From: Anticarsia gemmatalis | Taxonomy: Eukaryota > Arthropoda > Insecta > Lepidoptera > Erebidae | NCBI RefSeq assembly: GCF_050436995.1 | Contig: NC_134765.1 | Span: 10,319,501 to 10,383,500 of the forward strand | Length of the DNA: 64,000 nt | Direction: 5' to 3' | In this document: positions 10,594-22,724 of the stretch, one piece after another | How the letters are laid out: each line of letters opens with the position of its first letter | How positions within the stretch are numbered: the stretch's first letter is position 1 | Position numbers and translations under genes: made by a program | Notes under the pieces: generated by a model | What the model was told of the DNA's origin: nothing | Database searches by the model: none | What the model saw: only the letters and a program-made list of their open reading frames with translations

Positions 10594-12075
10594 ATGGCAG
10601 CGAAAAGGCTAAGAGGTGAAAATTGGTTGGAAGAGGACAAGGTAAGTAGGTATTAGATCTCGATAAGTTTTGTTCAATAAACTTTGTATGTTTCACACTA
10701 AGGCTTGCTTTTTTCTTTAGATTATTCTAAAACAGTTGGTCAAGGAGAGGGTCTCGATATTAGAAAACAAAAATACGGATACAAAAACCAACTCAAAAAA
10801 GGTGGCGGCTTGGCAAGACTTACTCACTAAGTAGGTACTAAGTATTTTAATAGGATTTTTTTATAACTTAAATGCATTAATGCATAACAAACCGTTTCGT
10901 ATTTCAGTTTCAACAATGTGGCTAGAACGCAAAGAACGCTACAACAAATAAAAGCTCAGTGGTGGATTTTAAAAATGGCGGCAAAAAAAAGAAAATTTCA
11001 AGAAAGAAAAAATAGACCCCATACAGGTGGAGGGTCCCCACCTCCTTTTGAATCACCAACTAGCGACGATATTTCTGTGTGGCTTCCTGGAGAATCCATA
11101 GTAGAAACAAATCAGGTACATAAAACACATATTTTTTTACTAAATGCCAATTCCAGGGCAAATAAATAAAACATGTATGTTATTTGTATTCAGATGTCTC
11201 CAGAGATAGATAACCACCACAAACAGAAGGAAGAGACAATATCAGAACCATATTTGATGCCTATAACTAACTCAACTGTTGTTTGGGATATCTCAGAAGG
11301 GAAGGAAACAAAACTGGTATGCATAAATGTAAATAATAAAGCAAAACTCAATCAAATCTCTTATTATTTTATAGTAAATTAATACTAAACAAGTACTTTA
11401 CCAGTATAATAGTTCCAATTTATGTGTGTTATTTTAGAAGTTAGAACAATATATAATTGAAGATCAGCTATGTACATCCACCCAAGCCGAGCAAAGTACA
11501 TGCACCCAAGCGGAGTCAAGCACATCCACCCGAGCTGAGTCAAGTACATCCACACAAACAACTGCTAAAACAAAACCCAAAATTCCACATTACAGGCTAA
11601 GAAATAAAAAGGTGTGTGTTCTTAAATTATGTAGCCATCATTTAATCAAATAATTTCAATGTATTGTAATTAAATTAATAAAGTAATATGAAAATGCTCA
11701 TTAAATGTGGATTAATTATAAATCATAGGTACAGTAGTCTGCAAATTAATTAGCTTGAGCAAATCCTAGGTCTGTGAGTACTTAAGACTAGTAGACTAGA
11801 GGCCTAACACTTCCTTCATTACAGGAGTAGGCCCTTGCCCTGCAGTGGGACCCCAATGTCTTTTTTTTAAATAGTTTTATTGTTTATTATTATTTCAGAT
11901 AAGCAACATTAATAGGAACTCTGCTGTTAAAAAAATCCCCGAAATGGAGACAGAGTGCAGGATACAATTGCATGAGGCACAAATGCTAAATGAAAAACAG
12001 AAATTAAAAAACTTATTACTTAAAGAAGAAGTCCTTAAATTTAAGTTGCTATATTATAAAAATAAATTAAATTGA
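10594..12075 (+). CDS. Myb/SANT-like protein, array copy 2
   Basis: Exons 10594-10641, 10721-10830, 10908-11115, 11194-11316, 11438-11611, 11899-12075; 279 codons plus stop, all splice sites kept. It differs from copy 1 at a handful of residues: the residue after W71 is Trp instead of Asn, the loop reads ERKNRPHTGGGSPP, and one octapeptide reads TCTQAE. By eye I see no difference from copy 3. Confidence 0.82.
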
Positions 12076-12272
12076 TATATGTAATTGTTTTTCATTTTAT
12101 TATAAGTATAAAACTTTTATTACAATGCTAGGTGATCTGTACTTATTCATTTAGCACACACACACACTGCAAAGCACTCTGTACTCATACACCACACAAA
12201 CCTGACAAGTTACCCGTTTTCAACTTCTACTGTTTTTGCAATATTCTAGCCCTTTTATTCATAAAAATATAA

Positions 12273-12734
12273 TGCCGGCTCCACATTATTGCCGTGAAGT
12301 TCCGTGAACAGACGCGAACGTGAATGAAGACGGTTTTCACGGGGTCCACGCGCGTTCACGCCTGTTCCCCGATCAGAGTCGGTATTAAAGTCCCGTGACA
12401 AAGGGTTCGCGCGGCGTTCACACATACACATACACATTCACGGCACCGGCGCAGTTTACTCTGGACTATAAAGGGGTACGGACCGTATAATGCGCTCAGC
12501 TTTTCAGATTATAGAAAAATGGTGTGAGGAACAACAACTTTCTTGTTTTTGACATCTATATAGTGGTATAGGGACACAGCAAATAAAGTTATCGCAGCAG
12601 CAGCTTCTACGTCCATTTCGCGGAGGGCTTCAAACTATTGTGAGCATTCCGTGAATGTGGAGGGCATGGAGTCGGTCCGTGAATTCACGGCGAGAATACG
12701 CGCGTGAATTCACGGCAATTATGTGGAGCCGCCA
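12273..12734. mobile_element. 462-bp MITE in unit 2, TAA target duplication
   Basis: Ends TGCCGGCTCCACAT and ATGTGGAGCCGCCA are inverted repeats (13 of 14 match), continuing into ATTGCCGTGAA. Flanked by TAA on both sides (12270-12272 and 12735-12737). The homologous site in unit 1 is empty (near 9376). A 3-bp TWA duplication is typical of PIF/Harbinger. The interior is rich in CGTGAA/TTCACG motifs. Confidence 0.8.
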
Positions 12735-13162
12735 TAAGAAGTTATGGCTTATGAAGAGTTTTGTTTCATTAACTCTAGCGAAATGTCAAAGAGAAAACAA
12801 AATATAGTAGTTTTTTAACTAAAATAGGTTTATACTGTGTTTATGAATAAGAGGGTTAAAATGTAAGAATTTTCATTATATGTTGCCCCATTACCTATTC
12901 AGAGAGACTGACAAATAAATATATTCATTGCAGATTCAGTATCAGAACCAGAATTAAAATAAAAAAAGCAAATCATTTATTTATTTAGATAAATGCTGTC
13001 ACATATGATAGTCAATGAAACAGAGATAATTAACCGCCAATCCAGAAGGTAGGCGTTGGCTCTACCTTCTGTATTGAAGGGCTGGCAAGAAACTCCTGAC
13101 CACTCTTTAATCGCCAAGTAGTGAGATCAATACTTCTGTTAGGTACAAATCATTGTTGATGT

Positions 13163-13428
13163 GAGGACACACAAATCCGACTTGTGGTTGCTTGAGATAA
13201 TCCATGGAGGTCTCCAGTGTCTTCTTGGACCTGTAATGTAAAATTGTAAACTGTCACTTAAAAAACGTTAACAAGAACACGTTAGGTACGTGTTATTGTG
13301 TACGTATTTCAATAACATAAATAAACAACGTTAAAGATACTTGCCTCTCGACGACCCCAACATCTAATCGCAGTCAAAACCTGGATTTCTGGTGACGTAC
13401 TCGCACCTCTATGATCTAATTGTATATT
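13163..13428 (-). pseudogene. Harbinger transposase remnant, unit 2
   Basis: Same two exon pieces and same truncation as in unit 1; no difference seen in the exon parts. Confidence 0.7.
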
Positions 13429-13946
13429 TTCATTCAGATTCATGTAAAAATGACATTATTCATATAAAAAGTCTGATCGAAGGTTTTAACCATTCATTAG
13501 TTAAAATGCTCCTTATGCTTATAAAACGTTTTGTAAAAGTTTGTATTCATAAACGATCCATAAACCTTCTACAAATAACAAAAGTGATGCTAATATATGT
13601 TTTTAAATCATAATGTTGCCAATATAATAAAGTCCGCTGACTCGTTGGCGAAAATACCGGTTCGACTACAGATTTTAAAGAGATATACCTACACACCTAC
13701 GAAGCGTGACTATAGGCATTATTACATGCTGAGAATGATTTTCTTAGTTATTGGTGGGTGGTGAGGCCCGTTCTTTTTTTAACCATGGCGATTATTGTTA
13801 GCCTCGTTTGGGTTTACGTTTCCGTCACTGTTTGTCTGTCATAACCTCATAACTCATAGTTAGTTAGTTGTCAGTTGTCACGGAGTTCGGTCATAGTTTA
13901 CGACAAGGGCGGAATATACTTTTGAATTTATTTTCATTTTCTTACA

Positions 13947-15428
13947 ATGGCAGCGAAAAGGCTAAGAGGTGAAAATTGGTTGGAAGAGGACAAGGTAAGT
14001 AGGTATTAGATCTCGATAAGTTTTGTTCAATAAACTTTGTATGTTTCACACTAAGGCTTGCTTTTTTCTTTAGATTATTCTAAAACAGTTGGTCAAGGAG
14101 AGGGTCTCGATATTAGAAAACAAAAATACGGATACAAAAACCAACTCAAAAAAGGTGGCGGCTTGGCAAGACTTACTCACTAAGTAGGTACTAAGTATTT
14201 TAATAGGATTTTTTTATAACTTAAATGCATTAATGCATAACAAACCGTTTCGTATTTCAGTTTCAACAATGTGGCTAGAACGCAAAGAACGCTACAACAA
14301 ATAAAAGCTCAGTGGTGGATTTTAAAAATGGCGGCAAAAAAAAGAAAATTTCAAGAAAGAAAAAATAGACCCCATACAGGTGGAGGGTCCCCACCTCCTT
14401 TTGAATCACCAACTAGCGACGATATTTCTGTGTGGCTTCCTGGAGAATCCATAGTAGAAACAAATCAGGTACATAAAACACATATTTTTTTACTAAATGC
14501 CAATTCCAGGGCAAATAAATAAAACATGTATGTTATTTGTATTCAGATGTCTCCAGAGATAGATAACCACCACAAACAGAAGGAAGAGACAATATCAGAA
14601 CCATATTTGATGCCTATAACTAACTCAACTGTTGTTTGGGATATCTCAGAAGGGAAGGAAACAAAACTGGTATGCATAAATGTAAATAATAAAGCAAAAC
14701 TCAATCAAATCTCTTATTATTTTATAGTAAATTAATACTAAACAAGTACTTTACCAGTATAATAGTTCCAATTTATGTGTGTTATTTTAGAAGTTAGAAC
14801 AATATATAATTGAAGATCAGCTATGTACATCCACCCAAGCCGAGCAAAGTACATGCACCCAAGCGGAGTCAAGCACATCCACCCGAGCTGAGTCAAGTAC
14901 ATCCACACAAACAACTGCTAAAACAAAACCCAAAATTCCACATTACAGGCTAAGAAATAAAAAGGTGTGTGTTCTTAAATTATGTAGCCATCATTTAATC
15001 AAATAATTTCAATGTATTGTAATTAAATTAATAAAGTAATATGAAAATGCTCATTAAATGTGGATTAATTATAAATCATAGGTACAGTAGTCTGCAAATT
15101 AATTAGCTTGAGCAAATCCTAGGTCTGTGAGTACTTAAGACTAGTAGACTAGAGGCCTAACACTTCCTTCATTACAGGAGTAGGCCCTTGCCCTGCAGTG
15201 GGACCCCAATGTCTTTTTTTTAAATAGTTTTATTGTTTATTATTATTTCAGATAAGCAACATTAATAGGAACTCTGCTGTTAAAAAAATCCCCGAAATGG
15301 AGACAGAGTGCAGGATACAATTGCATGAGGCACAAATGCTAAATGAAAAACAGAAATTAAAAAACTTATTACTTAAAGAAGAAGTCCTTAAATTTAAGTT
15401 GCTATATTATAAAAATAAATTAAATTGA
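13947..15428 (+). CDS. Myb/SANT-like protein, array copy 3
   Basis: Exons 13947-13994, 14074-14183, 14261-14468, 14547-14669, 14791-14964, 15252-15428. Appears identical to copy 2, introns included, at an offset of exactly 3353 bp. Either a very recent duplication or an assembly duplication. Confidence 0.8.
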
Positions 15429-15625
15429 TATATGTAATTGTTTTTCATTTTATTATAAGTATAAAACTTTTATTACAATGCTAGGTGATCTGTACTTATT
15501 CATTTAGCACACACACACACTGCAAAGCACTCTGTACTCATACACCACACAAACCTGACAAGTTACCCGTTTTCAACTTCTACTGTTTTTGCAATATTCT
15601 AGCCCTTTTATTCATAAAAATATAA

Positions 15626-16087
15626 TGCCGGCTCCACATTATTGCCGTGAAGTTCCGTGAACAGACGCGAACGTGAATGAAGACGGTTTTCACGGGGTCC
15701 ACGCGCGTTCACGCCTGTTCCCCGATCAGAGTCGGTATTAAAGTCCCGTGACAAAGGGTTCGCGCGGCGTTCACACATACACATACACATTCACGGCACC
15801 GGCGCAGTTTACTCTGGACTATAAAGGGGTACGGACCGTATAATGCGCTCAGCTTTTCAGATTATAGAAAAATGGTGTGAGGAACAACAACTTTCTTGTT
15901 TTTGACATCTATATAGTGGTATAGGGACACAGCAAATAAAGTTATCGCAGCAGCAGCTTCTACGTCCATTTCGCGGAGGGCTTCAAACTATTGTGAGCAT
16001 TCCGTGAATGTGGAGGGCATGGAGTCGGTCCGTGAATTCACGGCGAGAATACGCGCGTGAATTCACGGCAATTATGTGGAGCCGCCA
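15626..16087. mobile_element. 462-bp MITE in unit 3
   Basis: Same element and same site as in unit 2 (offset 3353), so it was copied with the unit, not inserted twice. Confidence 0.8.
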
Positions 16088-16515
16088 TAAGAAGTTATGG
16101 CTTATGAAGAGTTTTGTTTCATTAACTCTAGCGAAATGTCAAAGAGAAAACAAAATATAGTAGTTTTTTAACTAAAATAGGTTTATACTGTGTTTATGAA
16201 TAAGAGGGTTAAAATGTAAGAATTTTCATTATATGTTGCCCCATTACCTATTCAGAGAGACTGACAAATAAATATATTCATTGCAGATTCAGTATCAGAA
16301 CCAGAATTAAAATAAAAAAAGCAAATCATTTATTTATTTAGATAAATGCTGTCACATATGATAGTCAATGAAACAGAGATAATTAACCGCCAATCCAGAA
16401 GGTAGGCGTTGGCTCTACCTTCTGTATTGAAGGGCTGGCAAGAAACTCCTGACCACTCTTTAATCGCCAAGTAGTGAGATCAATACTTCTGTTAGGTACA
16501 AATCATTGTTGATGT

Positions 16516-16757
16516 GAGGACACACAAATCCGACTTGTGGTTGCTTGAGATAATCCATGGAGGTCCCGTAATGTAAAATTGTAAACTGTCACTTAAAAAA
16601 CGTTAACAAGAACACGTTAGGTACGTGTTATTGTGTACGTATTTCAATAACATAAATAAACAACGTTAAAGATACTTGCCTCTCGACGACCCCAACATCT
16701 AATCGCAGTCAAAACCTGGATTTCTGGTGACGTACTCGCACCTCTATGATCTAATTG
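16516..16757 (-). pseudogene. Harbinger transposase remnant, unit 3
   Basis: Like unit 2, but about 24 bp covering the start of the downstream exon and part of its acceptor are missing at 16565, so this fragment cannot be spliced as the others could. Confidence 0.65.
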
Positions 16758-17291
16758 TATATTTTCATTCAGATTCATATAAAAATGACATTATTCATAT
16801 AAAAAGTCTGATCGAAGGTTTTAACCATTCATTAGTTAAAATGCTCCTTATGCTTATAAAACGTTTTGTAAAAGTTTGTATTCATAAACGCTCCATAAAC
16901 CTTCTACAAATAACAAAAGTGATGCTAATATTATTATATATTTTTAAATCATAATGTTGCCAATATAATAAAGTCCGCTGACTCGTTGGCGAAACTACCG
17001 GTTCGACTACAGATTTTAAAGAGATATACCTACCTACACACCTACGAAGCGTGACTATAGGCATTATTACATGCTGAGAATGATTTTCTTAGTTATTGGT
17101 GGGTGGTGAGGCCCGTTTTTTTTTTAACCATGGCGATTATTGTAAGCCTCGTTTGGGTTTACGTTTCCGTCACTGTCTGTCTGTCATAACCTCATAACTC
17201 ATAGTTAGTTAATTGTCAGTTGTCACAGAGTTCGGTCATAGTTTACGACAAGGGCGGAATATACTTTTGAATTTATTTTCACTTTCTTACA

Positions 17292-18772
17292 ATGGCAGCG
17301 AAAAGGCAAAGAGGTGAAAATTGGTTGGAAGAGGACAAGGTAAGTACTAGATCTCGATAAGTTTTGTTCAATAAACTTTGTATGTTTCACACTAAGGCTT
17401 GCTTTCTTCTTTAGATTATTCTAAAAAAGTTGGTCAAGGAGAGGGTCTCGATATTAGAAAACAAAAATACGGATACAAACACCAACTCAAAAAAGGGGGC
17501 GGCTTGGCAGGACTTACGCACTAGGTGGGTGCTACTAACTCACTATAATTTTAATAGGAATTTTTATATATAAATGCATTAATGCATAACAAACCGTTTT
17601 ATATTTCAGATTCAACAATGTGGCTACAACGCAAAGAACGCTTCAACAAATAAGAGCTCAGTGGTGTATTTTAAAAATGGCGGCAAAGAAAAGAAAATTT
17701 CAAGAAAGAACAAAAAGGCTCCATAACGGTGGAGGAACCCCACCTCCTGTTGAATCACCAACTAGCGACGATATTTCTGTGTGGCTTCCTGGCGAATCCA
17801 TAGTAGAAACAAATCAGGTACATAAAACACATATTTTTTTACTAAATGCCAATTCCAGGGCAAATAAGTAAAACATGTATGTTCTTTGTATTCAGATGTC
17901 TCCAGAGATAGATAACCAACACAAACAGAAGGAAGAGACAATATCAGAACCATATTTGATGCCTATAACTAACTCAACTGTTGTTTGGGATATCTCAGAA
18001 GGGAAGGAAACAAAACTGGTATGCATAAATGTAAATAATAAAGCAAAACTCAATCAAATCTCTTATTATTTTATAGTAAATTAAGACTAAACAAGTACTT
18101 TACCAGTATAATAGTTCCAATTTATGTGTGTTATTTTAGAAGTTAGAACAATATATAATTGAAGATCAGCTATGTACATCCACCCAAGCCGAGCAAAGTA
18201 CATCCACCCAAGCGGAGTCAAGCACATCCACACGAGCTGAGTCAAGTACATCCACACAAACAACTGTTACAACAAAACCCAAAATTCCACATTACAGACT
18301 AAGAAATAAAAAGGTGTGTTCTTAAATTATGTAGCATCATTTAATCAAATAATTTCTATGTATTGTAATTAAATTAATTAAGTAATATGAAAATGCTCAT
18401 TAAATGTGGATTAATTATAAATCATAGGTATAGTAGTCTGCAAATTAATTAGCTTGAGCAAATCCTAGGTCTGTGAGTACTTAAGACTAGTAGACTTGAA
18501 CCTAACACTTCCTTCATTACAGGAGTAGGCCCTTGCCCTGCAGTGGGACTCCAATGTCTTTTTTTAAATAATTCTATTGTTTATTATTATTTCAGATAAA
18601 TAACATTAATAGGAACTCTGCTGTTAAAAAAATCCCCGAAATGGAGACAGAGTGCAGGATACAATTGCATGAGGCGCAAATGCTAAACGAAAAACAGAAA
18701 TTAAAAAATTTATTACTTAAAGAAGAAGTCCTTAAATTTAAGTTGCTATATTATAAAAATAAATCAAATTGA
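17292..18772 (+). CDS. Myb/SANT-like protein, array copy 4 (most divergent)
   Basis: Exons 17292-17339, 17415-17524, 17610-17817, 17896-18018, 18140-18313, 18596-18772; again 840 nt in frame. Differences include MAAKRQRGE, ILKKLVKE, DLRTRFNNVATT and Cys after W71. Intron lengths also differ slightly. Its downstream transposase piece is the longest in the array, so this unit may be nearest the parent element. An intact frame despite divergence hints at selection or recent activity. Confidence 0.82.
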
Positions 18773-19308
18773 TATAATAATATGTAATTGCTTTTTATTA
18801 TAAGTACAAGACTTTTATTACTTTACTAGCTGATCTACCTGATCTTAACTAAAATAGGTTTATAGTGTGTTTATGAGATAATGTTTATGGTTAAAATATA
18901 AGAATTTTTATTATATGTTGCCCCATTACCTTTTCAGGGAGACTGACAATTGAATATATAAAAATGTCCAAATTCAGTGTCACAATCAGAATTAAAATCA
19001 AAACATTTATTTATTTAGATAAATGCTGTCACATATGATAGTCAATGATACAGAGATAATTAACCGCCAATCCAGAAGGTAGGCATTGGCTCTACCTTCT
19101 GGATTGAAGGGCTGGCAAGAAACTCCTGACCACTCTTTTATCGCTAAATAGTGAGATCAACACTTCTGTTAGGTACAAATCATTGTTGATGTGAGGAGTT
19201 GCTACCAACACTTCTGAGATGTATTTCAAGAGCATATTAAGGCACAAGTAATATATTATATTAATAATAATAAATATTACTTGCCTTTATTATTATTATT
19301 GTAGATTA

Positions 19309-19807
19309 CTAACTAAAATGTCTTAGAATAAAAGTTTGTAAAAAAGCATTAGCATTAACACTTCCTCTTGTCTTGCTGTCTTCTGTTATTTCCACACCAA
19401 TATCACCCACCAAATACATATGCCCATGGTGCAATGCTATATTATGAAACACTGCTAGGGCAAGGATAGTAGTTTTTACGCTTTCGGTAAAGGTTGTAGG
19501 AATTTCATGAAGGAATACGAATGTCGCTCGAGAGCACGTTCAACTCTAGCACAAATTCGAATTGTGGTTGCCTGAGACAATCCATGGAGGTCTCCAGCGT
19601 TTTCTTGGGCCTGTAATGTAAACAGCACCTCTATGATCTAATTGTAGGTCGTCTCGTATAAGATTAACTGCATCGATAACGTTTTTGGAACTCATGATCG
19701 TCTAACGTAAACGGGTTGCCCCTGCATCTGTACACCTTCTTTCGATGTTGACTGCTAGCCAGTCTTTCAATTACATCAATACAATGACTAGCATTTAAAG
19801 CTTGCAT
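19309..19807 (-). pseudogene. Harbinger transposase, internally deleted, unit 4
   Basis: Starts with ATG at 19807; the N-terminus holds NPFTLDDHEFQKRYR, typical of HARBI1-like proteins. A frameshift follows near 19670 (VNLIRDDLQLDHRGA continues in another frame). Then come the GDLHGLSQATTIRICARVER block (about 19570) and, after a deletion near 19500, the C-terminal block (AVFHNIALHHG, LQTFILRHF) to a stop at 19309. The RCWGRRE segment and the DDE core are missing. Clearly inactive. Confidence 0.75.
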
Positions 19808-20084
19808 TTTTAATCACAATCTAAATCTGATTAAAAAATAAGTAAATATGCCACTTGAGTTCACTTGACACTTCAGTTACGTCAGATCCTTATTGATCAG
19901 CTGTTCAGAATCGGCCATTTTGAGACCGTAACATACTGCTGGCTACTGTTTATAGAACAGATTAAAAAATGCTGTTATGATTAGAGATTATAGGCAATCG
20001 TACTATTGACTACTATAGAAAGCCTTTAAGTATGTGATAACTTTTTTGAACGAGACTATAGACTTTTAGGTTGTAGTGTATACG

Positions 20085-20255
20085 ACTGCGAAACACGAGG
20101 CTCAGACAACTCCCGCACTAAAAATTGCTCTTGTGTCGCGGGGACTTTTAACTTTAAAACAATTATTTGTGGATCGCACAAATAATTGTTCCGTGTGGAA
20201 ATCGAACCCACGACCTCCCGGCGTAATTATAGTAGCGCAGCACGTTCGCAGACTA
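20085..20255 (-). mobile_element. SINE family A, truncated head
   Basis: AACTCCCGCAC..., GCACAAATAATTGTTCCGTG and GAACCCACGACCTCC retained; A box lost. Overlapping frames of 96 and 64 codons are artefacts. Confidence 0.75.
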
Positions 20256-20379
20256 TTGCACGCAGCTTTGAAAACGGAGAAACGCGAGTTGTTTTATACT
20301 CATCTGCCTACACCTTCCTGTATTACAAGAGCAATGTTAGGGAAGGCTGTAAAAAATATATCCTAGATTGTATTAAATA

Positions 20380-21770
20380 GAATGATAGATGAAAATAATA
20401 TGCCTTGTTGTTTTTGAGTACGTAGGTACATTTAAAGTACCTATGTTCAGGATAAAAGCCTCTTCCTCTTTTTTTATTTAATTAATGATTGTTTGTACCA
20501 CACATTACCTAGTAATCTATAAGGAATTAAATAAAGCTTATTATAATTATGTTCAGGATAAGTTTACATAATACATTTTTGCATTGACAATATATTTATT
20601 ATTTAGTAAACACACAGCTTTGTGTTAAATTTAATACTATTCTGAAATAAACTAAACTTAATTGACATTACTGAAATCTGTAATTTAATTTCAGGTTGAA
20701 AATGCAGACACAATGGTGTATATTAGTAAAACAACAAAACCGATTGTTTTTCTTTATTATGCAATCAATACTTACAACTAAGATATTTACAATCAGTTGG
20801 TGATATGACCGTTTGTCATTTCAAACGTAACCTATTGAAATACATAAACTAAATTTATGCAAAAGATCTTGTAGCTAGTTTTTTACATACCTCTTACACA
20901 AAAAATTGCAATTCAACTACCAATTGTTGTCTTACATTTTTATGTTGAGCTCTAAATACCTTTTAAAGATATATAAAAATTCCCTTGTTATGAGACAGGC
21001 ATAAACTCAGGCACTTTTCAAAAACAATCACTACCATATTAATTATTCCTTATTTTATAAAATAAAATACATTGAAATTAAACATTTACAATGGACACTG
21101 GGTTATGTATATGCTAATATTATTGAAAGTTTTTCTGTTACATCTCTACTGCTAAAGTGATGAACTAATCTAGAGGAAATCTTTGATGGAGATAGTTTAT
21201 ATTACCAGAGGATAAGTAACTTAAATACTATCAGTAAATTCACACATAGAAAGTATTTTTATTATTTAATACTTATACAGTATTCGAAAAAGTATATTTA
21301 ATGAATTTAAGGAATTAAAAAATGCTAAAAAGTATAATTAAGAAAAAAATCAAAAACAAATTTGATATTGTTCTCTAAATATTTATATAAATGTTTAATT
21401 TCAATGTGTAGACTTAAAACTAGAGACTTATATAAAAAAAAACAAACAAAATCTTGTCATTGGCATCGTGGTCCTTATCACAACACTACTGTCGCAAAAT
21501 ACTTAAAAAAAAAACTTAATGAGCAAAATAACTGAATATTTTATTTACCATTAAAGCGATAGTGAGATGTACTATATTTTTAGTTTTTTATATATTTAAA
21601 TAGTGGAAATATCGCAAGCATGTATTAAACCTTAGAAAGTCAGGCATTTTAAGGTAAAATGCATGTTCGCGCTCATTCCCGTCTTTGAATATATAATAAA
21701 CATGCAACGCGAAAGCTTGAGTTATTTTTTAGTTGTCAACAAAATTTTATGTCTTTTTTGTTAGTATTTA
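20380..21770. other. AT-rich intergenic stretch
   Basis: No gene seen. 21640-21715 (AAGGTAAAATGCATGTTCGC, ACATGCAACGCGA) resembles 2600-2700 in partly inverted order, so it is a shared repeat of unknown class. Confidence 0.5.
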
Positions 21771-22312
21771 TGTTACTGTAAAAGCCCGGACTGTGGTAAA
21801 TCCTGAGATTTTCCGGTAAAACCTAAGATTTACCAACTCTCAATGGTAAAAGTCCGAACAATTCTTTTATTTCGAACTTTTACCCCTATTCACTTGGTAA
21901 ATCTTAGGATATACCTCAAGGGCAGGTAAATGTATAGTAGTAAGTTAATAGTTATAAAGAAGGAGTTTTCGGCAAACCGACACGGGTAGGTTAGGTTATT
22001 TTTTTTTAAACCACCCAGAAGGAGGAGCCCCGCGAAGCGGGGCTCCGGCGACATCTTCAAATCTCATTATAACTATGTTACAGCATATAATTATATCCCT
22101 AGCAATATCATTATATTACGGCTCAAACACATTATAATATGACTTTATCAACTTTTACCGTGTCATTATGTAAATCCTAAGATTTGCCAATTAAATGGTG
22201 GTAAAAGTTCGAAATAAAAGAACGTTCGGACTTTTACCATTGAGAGTTGGTAAATCTTAGGTTTTACCGGAAATTCTTAGGATTTACCACAGTTCGGGCT
22301 TTTACAGTAACA
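21771..22312. mobile_element. 542-bp MITE with about 130-bp inverted ends
   Basis: TGTTACTGTAAAAGCCC at the left and its inverse at the right, flanked by TA. Inverted similarity extends about 130 bp inward with few mismatches. A perfect hairpin GGAGCCCCGC-GAA-GCGGGGCTCC sits in the middle (22024-22046). TA duplication suggests Tc1/mariner affinity; no coding sequence. Confidence 0.75.
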
Positions 22313-22562
22313 TATATTATACGCGACTTACAGTAACATGTGTAATAATTTCTTTACCGTAGTAATACCTAATAATAAAATGTTCCAACAATATTAAACT
22401 TAGAGATTTTTTATATCATTCAACTAATATAGCTGTCCTTGTTAATAAGCCTAACGCTGCCTAATTGACAGACTGTAGTAGCGGAGATCTCGTGCAGTGC
22501 TATTGGTTAATATTCCTCTCCGCACTGCAGCTTTGCTCCGCGTTAATGGACAAATAGTCTGG

Positions 22563-22709
22563 CCCTCTTATTCATAAACACACTATAAACCTATTTTAGT
22601 TAAAAAGTTACTATAATACCTTTTCTCTTTTTCATTTCGCCAAGGAGTGAAAGAAACAAAACTCTCTTTATAAGCCTTTCATAACTACATATTTTCATGA
22701 ATAAGAGGG
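22563..22709. mobile_element. MITE with CCCTCTTATTCATAAA ends
   Basis: 147 bp; ends CCCTCTTATTCATAAACAC and CATGAATAAGAGGG. Interior shared, in reverse orientation, with the copy at 30902. Confidence 0.7.
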
Positions 22710-22724
22710 TTAAGCTTTAGCCAG

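Larger units (their letters stand above)
7586..19807 (+). repeat. Four-unit tandem array of Myb gene plus transposase fragment
   Basis: Units begin at the shared CGTCAYTGT...CATAACCTCATAAC sequence: 7586-10469, 10470-13822, 13823-17167 and 17168 onward. Unit 1 lacks the 462-bp MITE present in units 2 and 3. Unit 4 has neither this MITE nor the right-hand 400 bp shared by units 1-3, and instead runs into a longer transposase piece. Units are direct repeats. Confidence 0.9.

Noticed and set aside
12255..12437. 60-codon minus frame in units 2 and 3
   Set aside because: Lies mostly in the 462-bp MITE and reads its CGTGAA repeats; no protein character.
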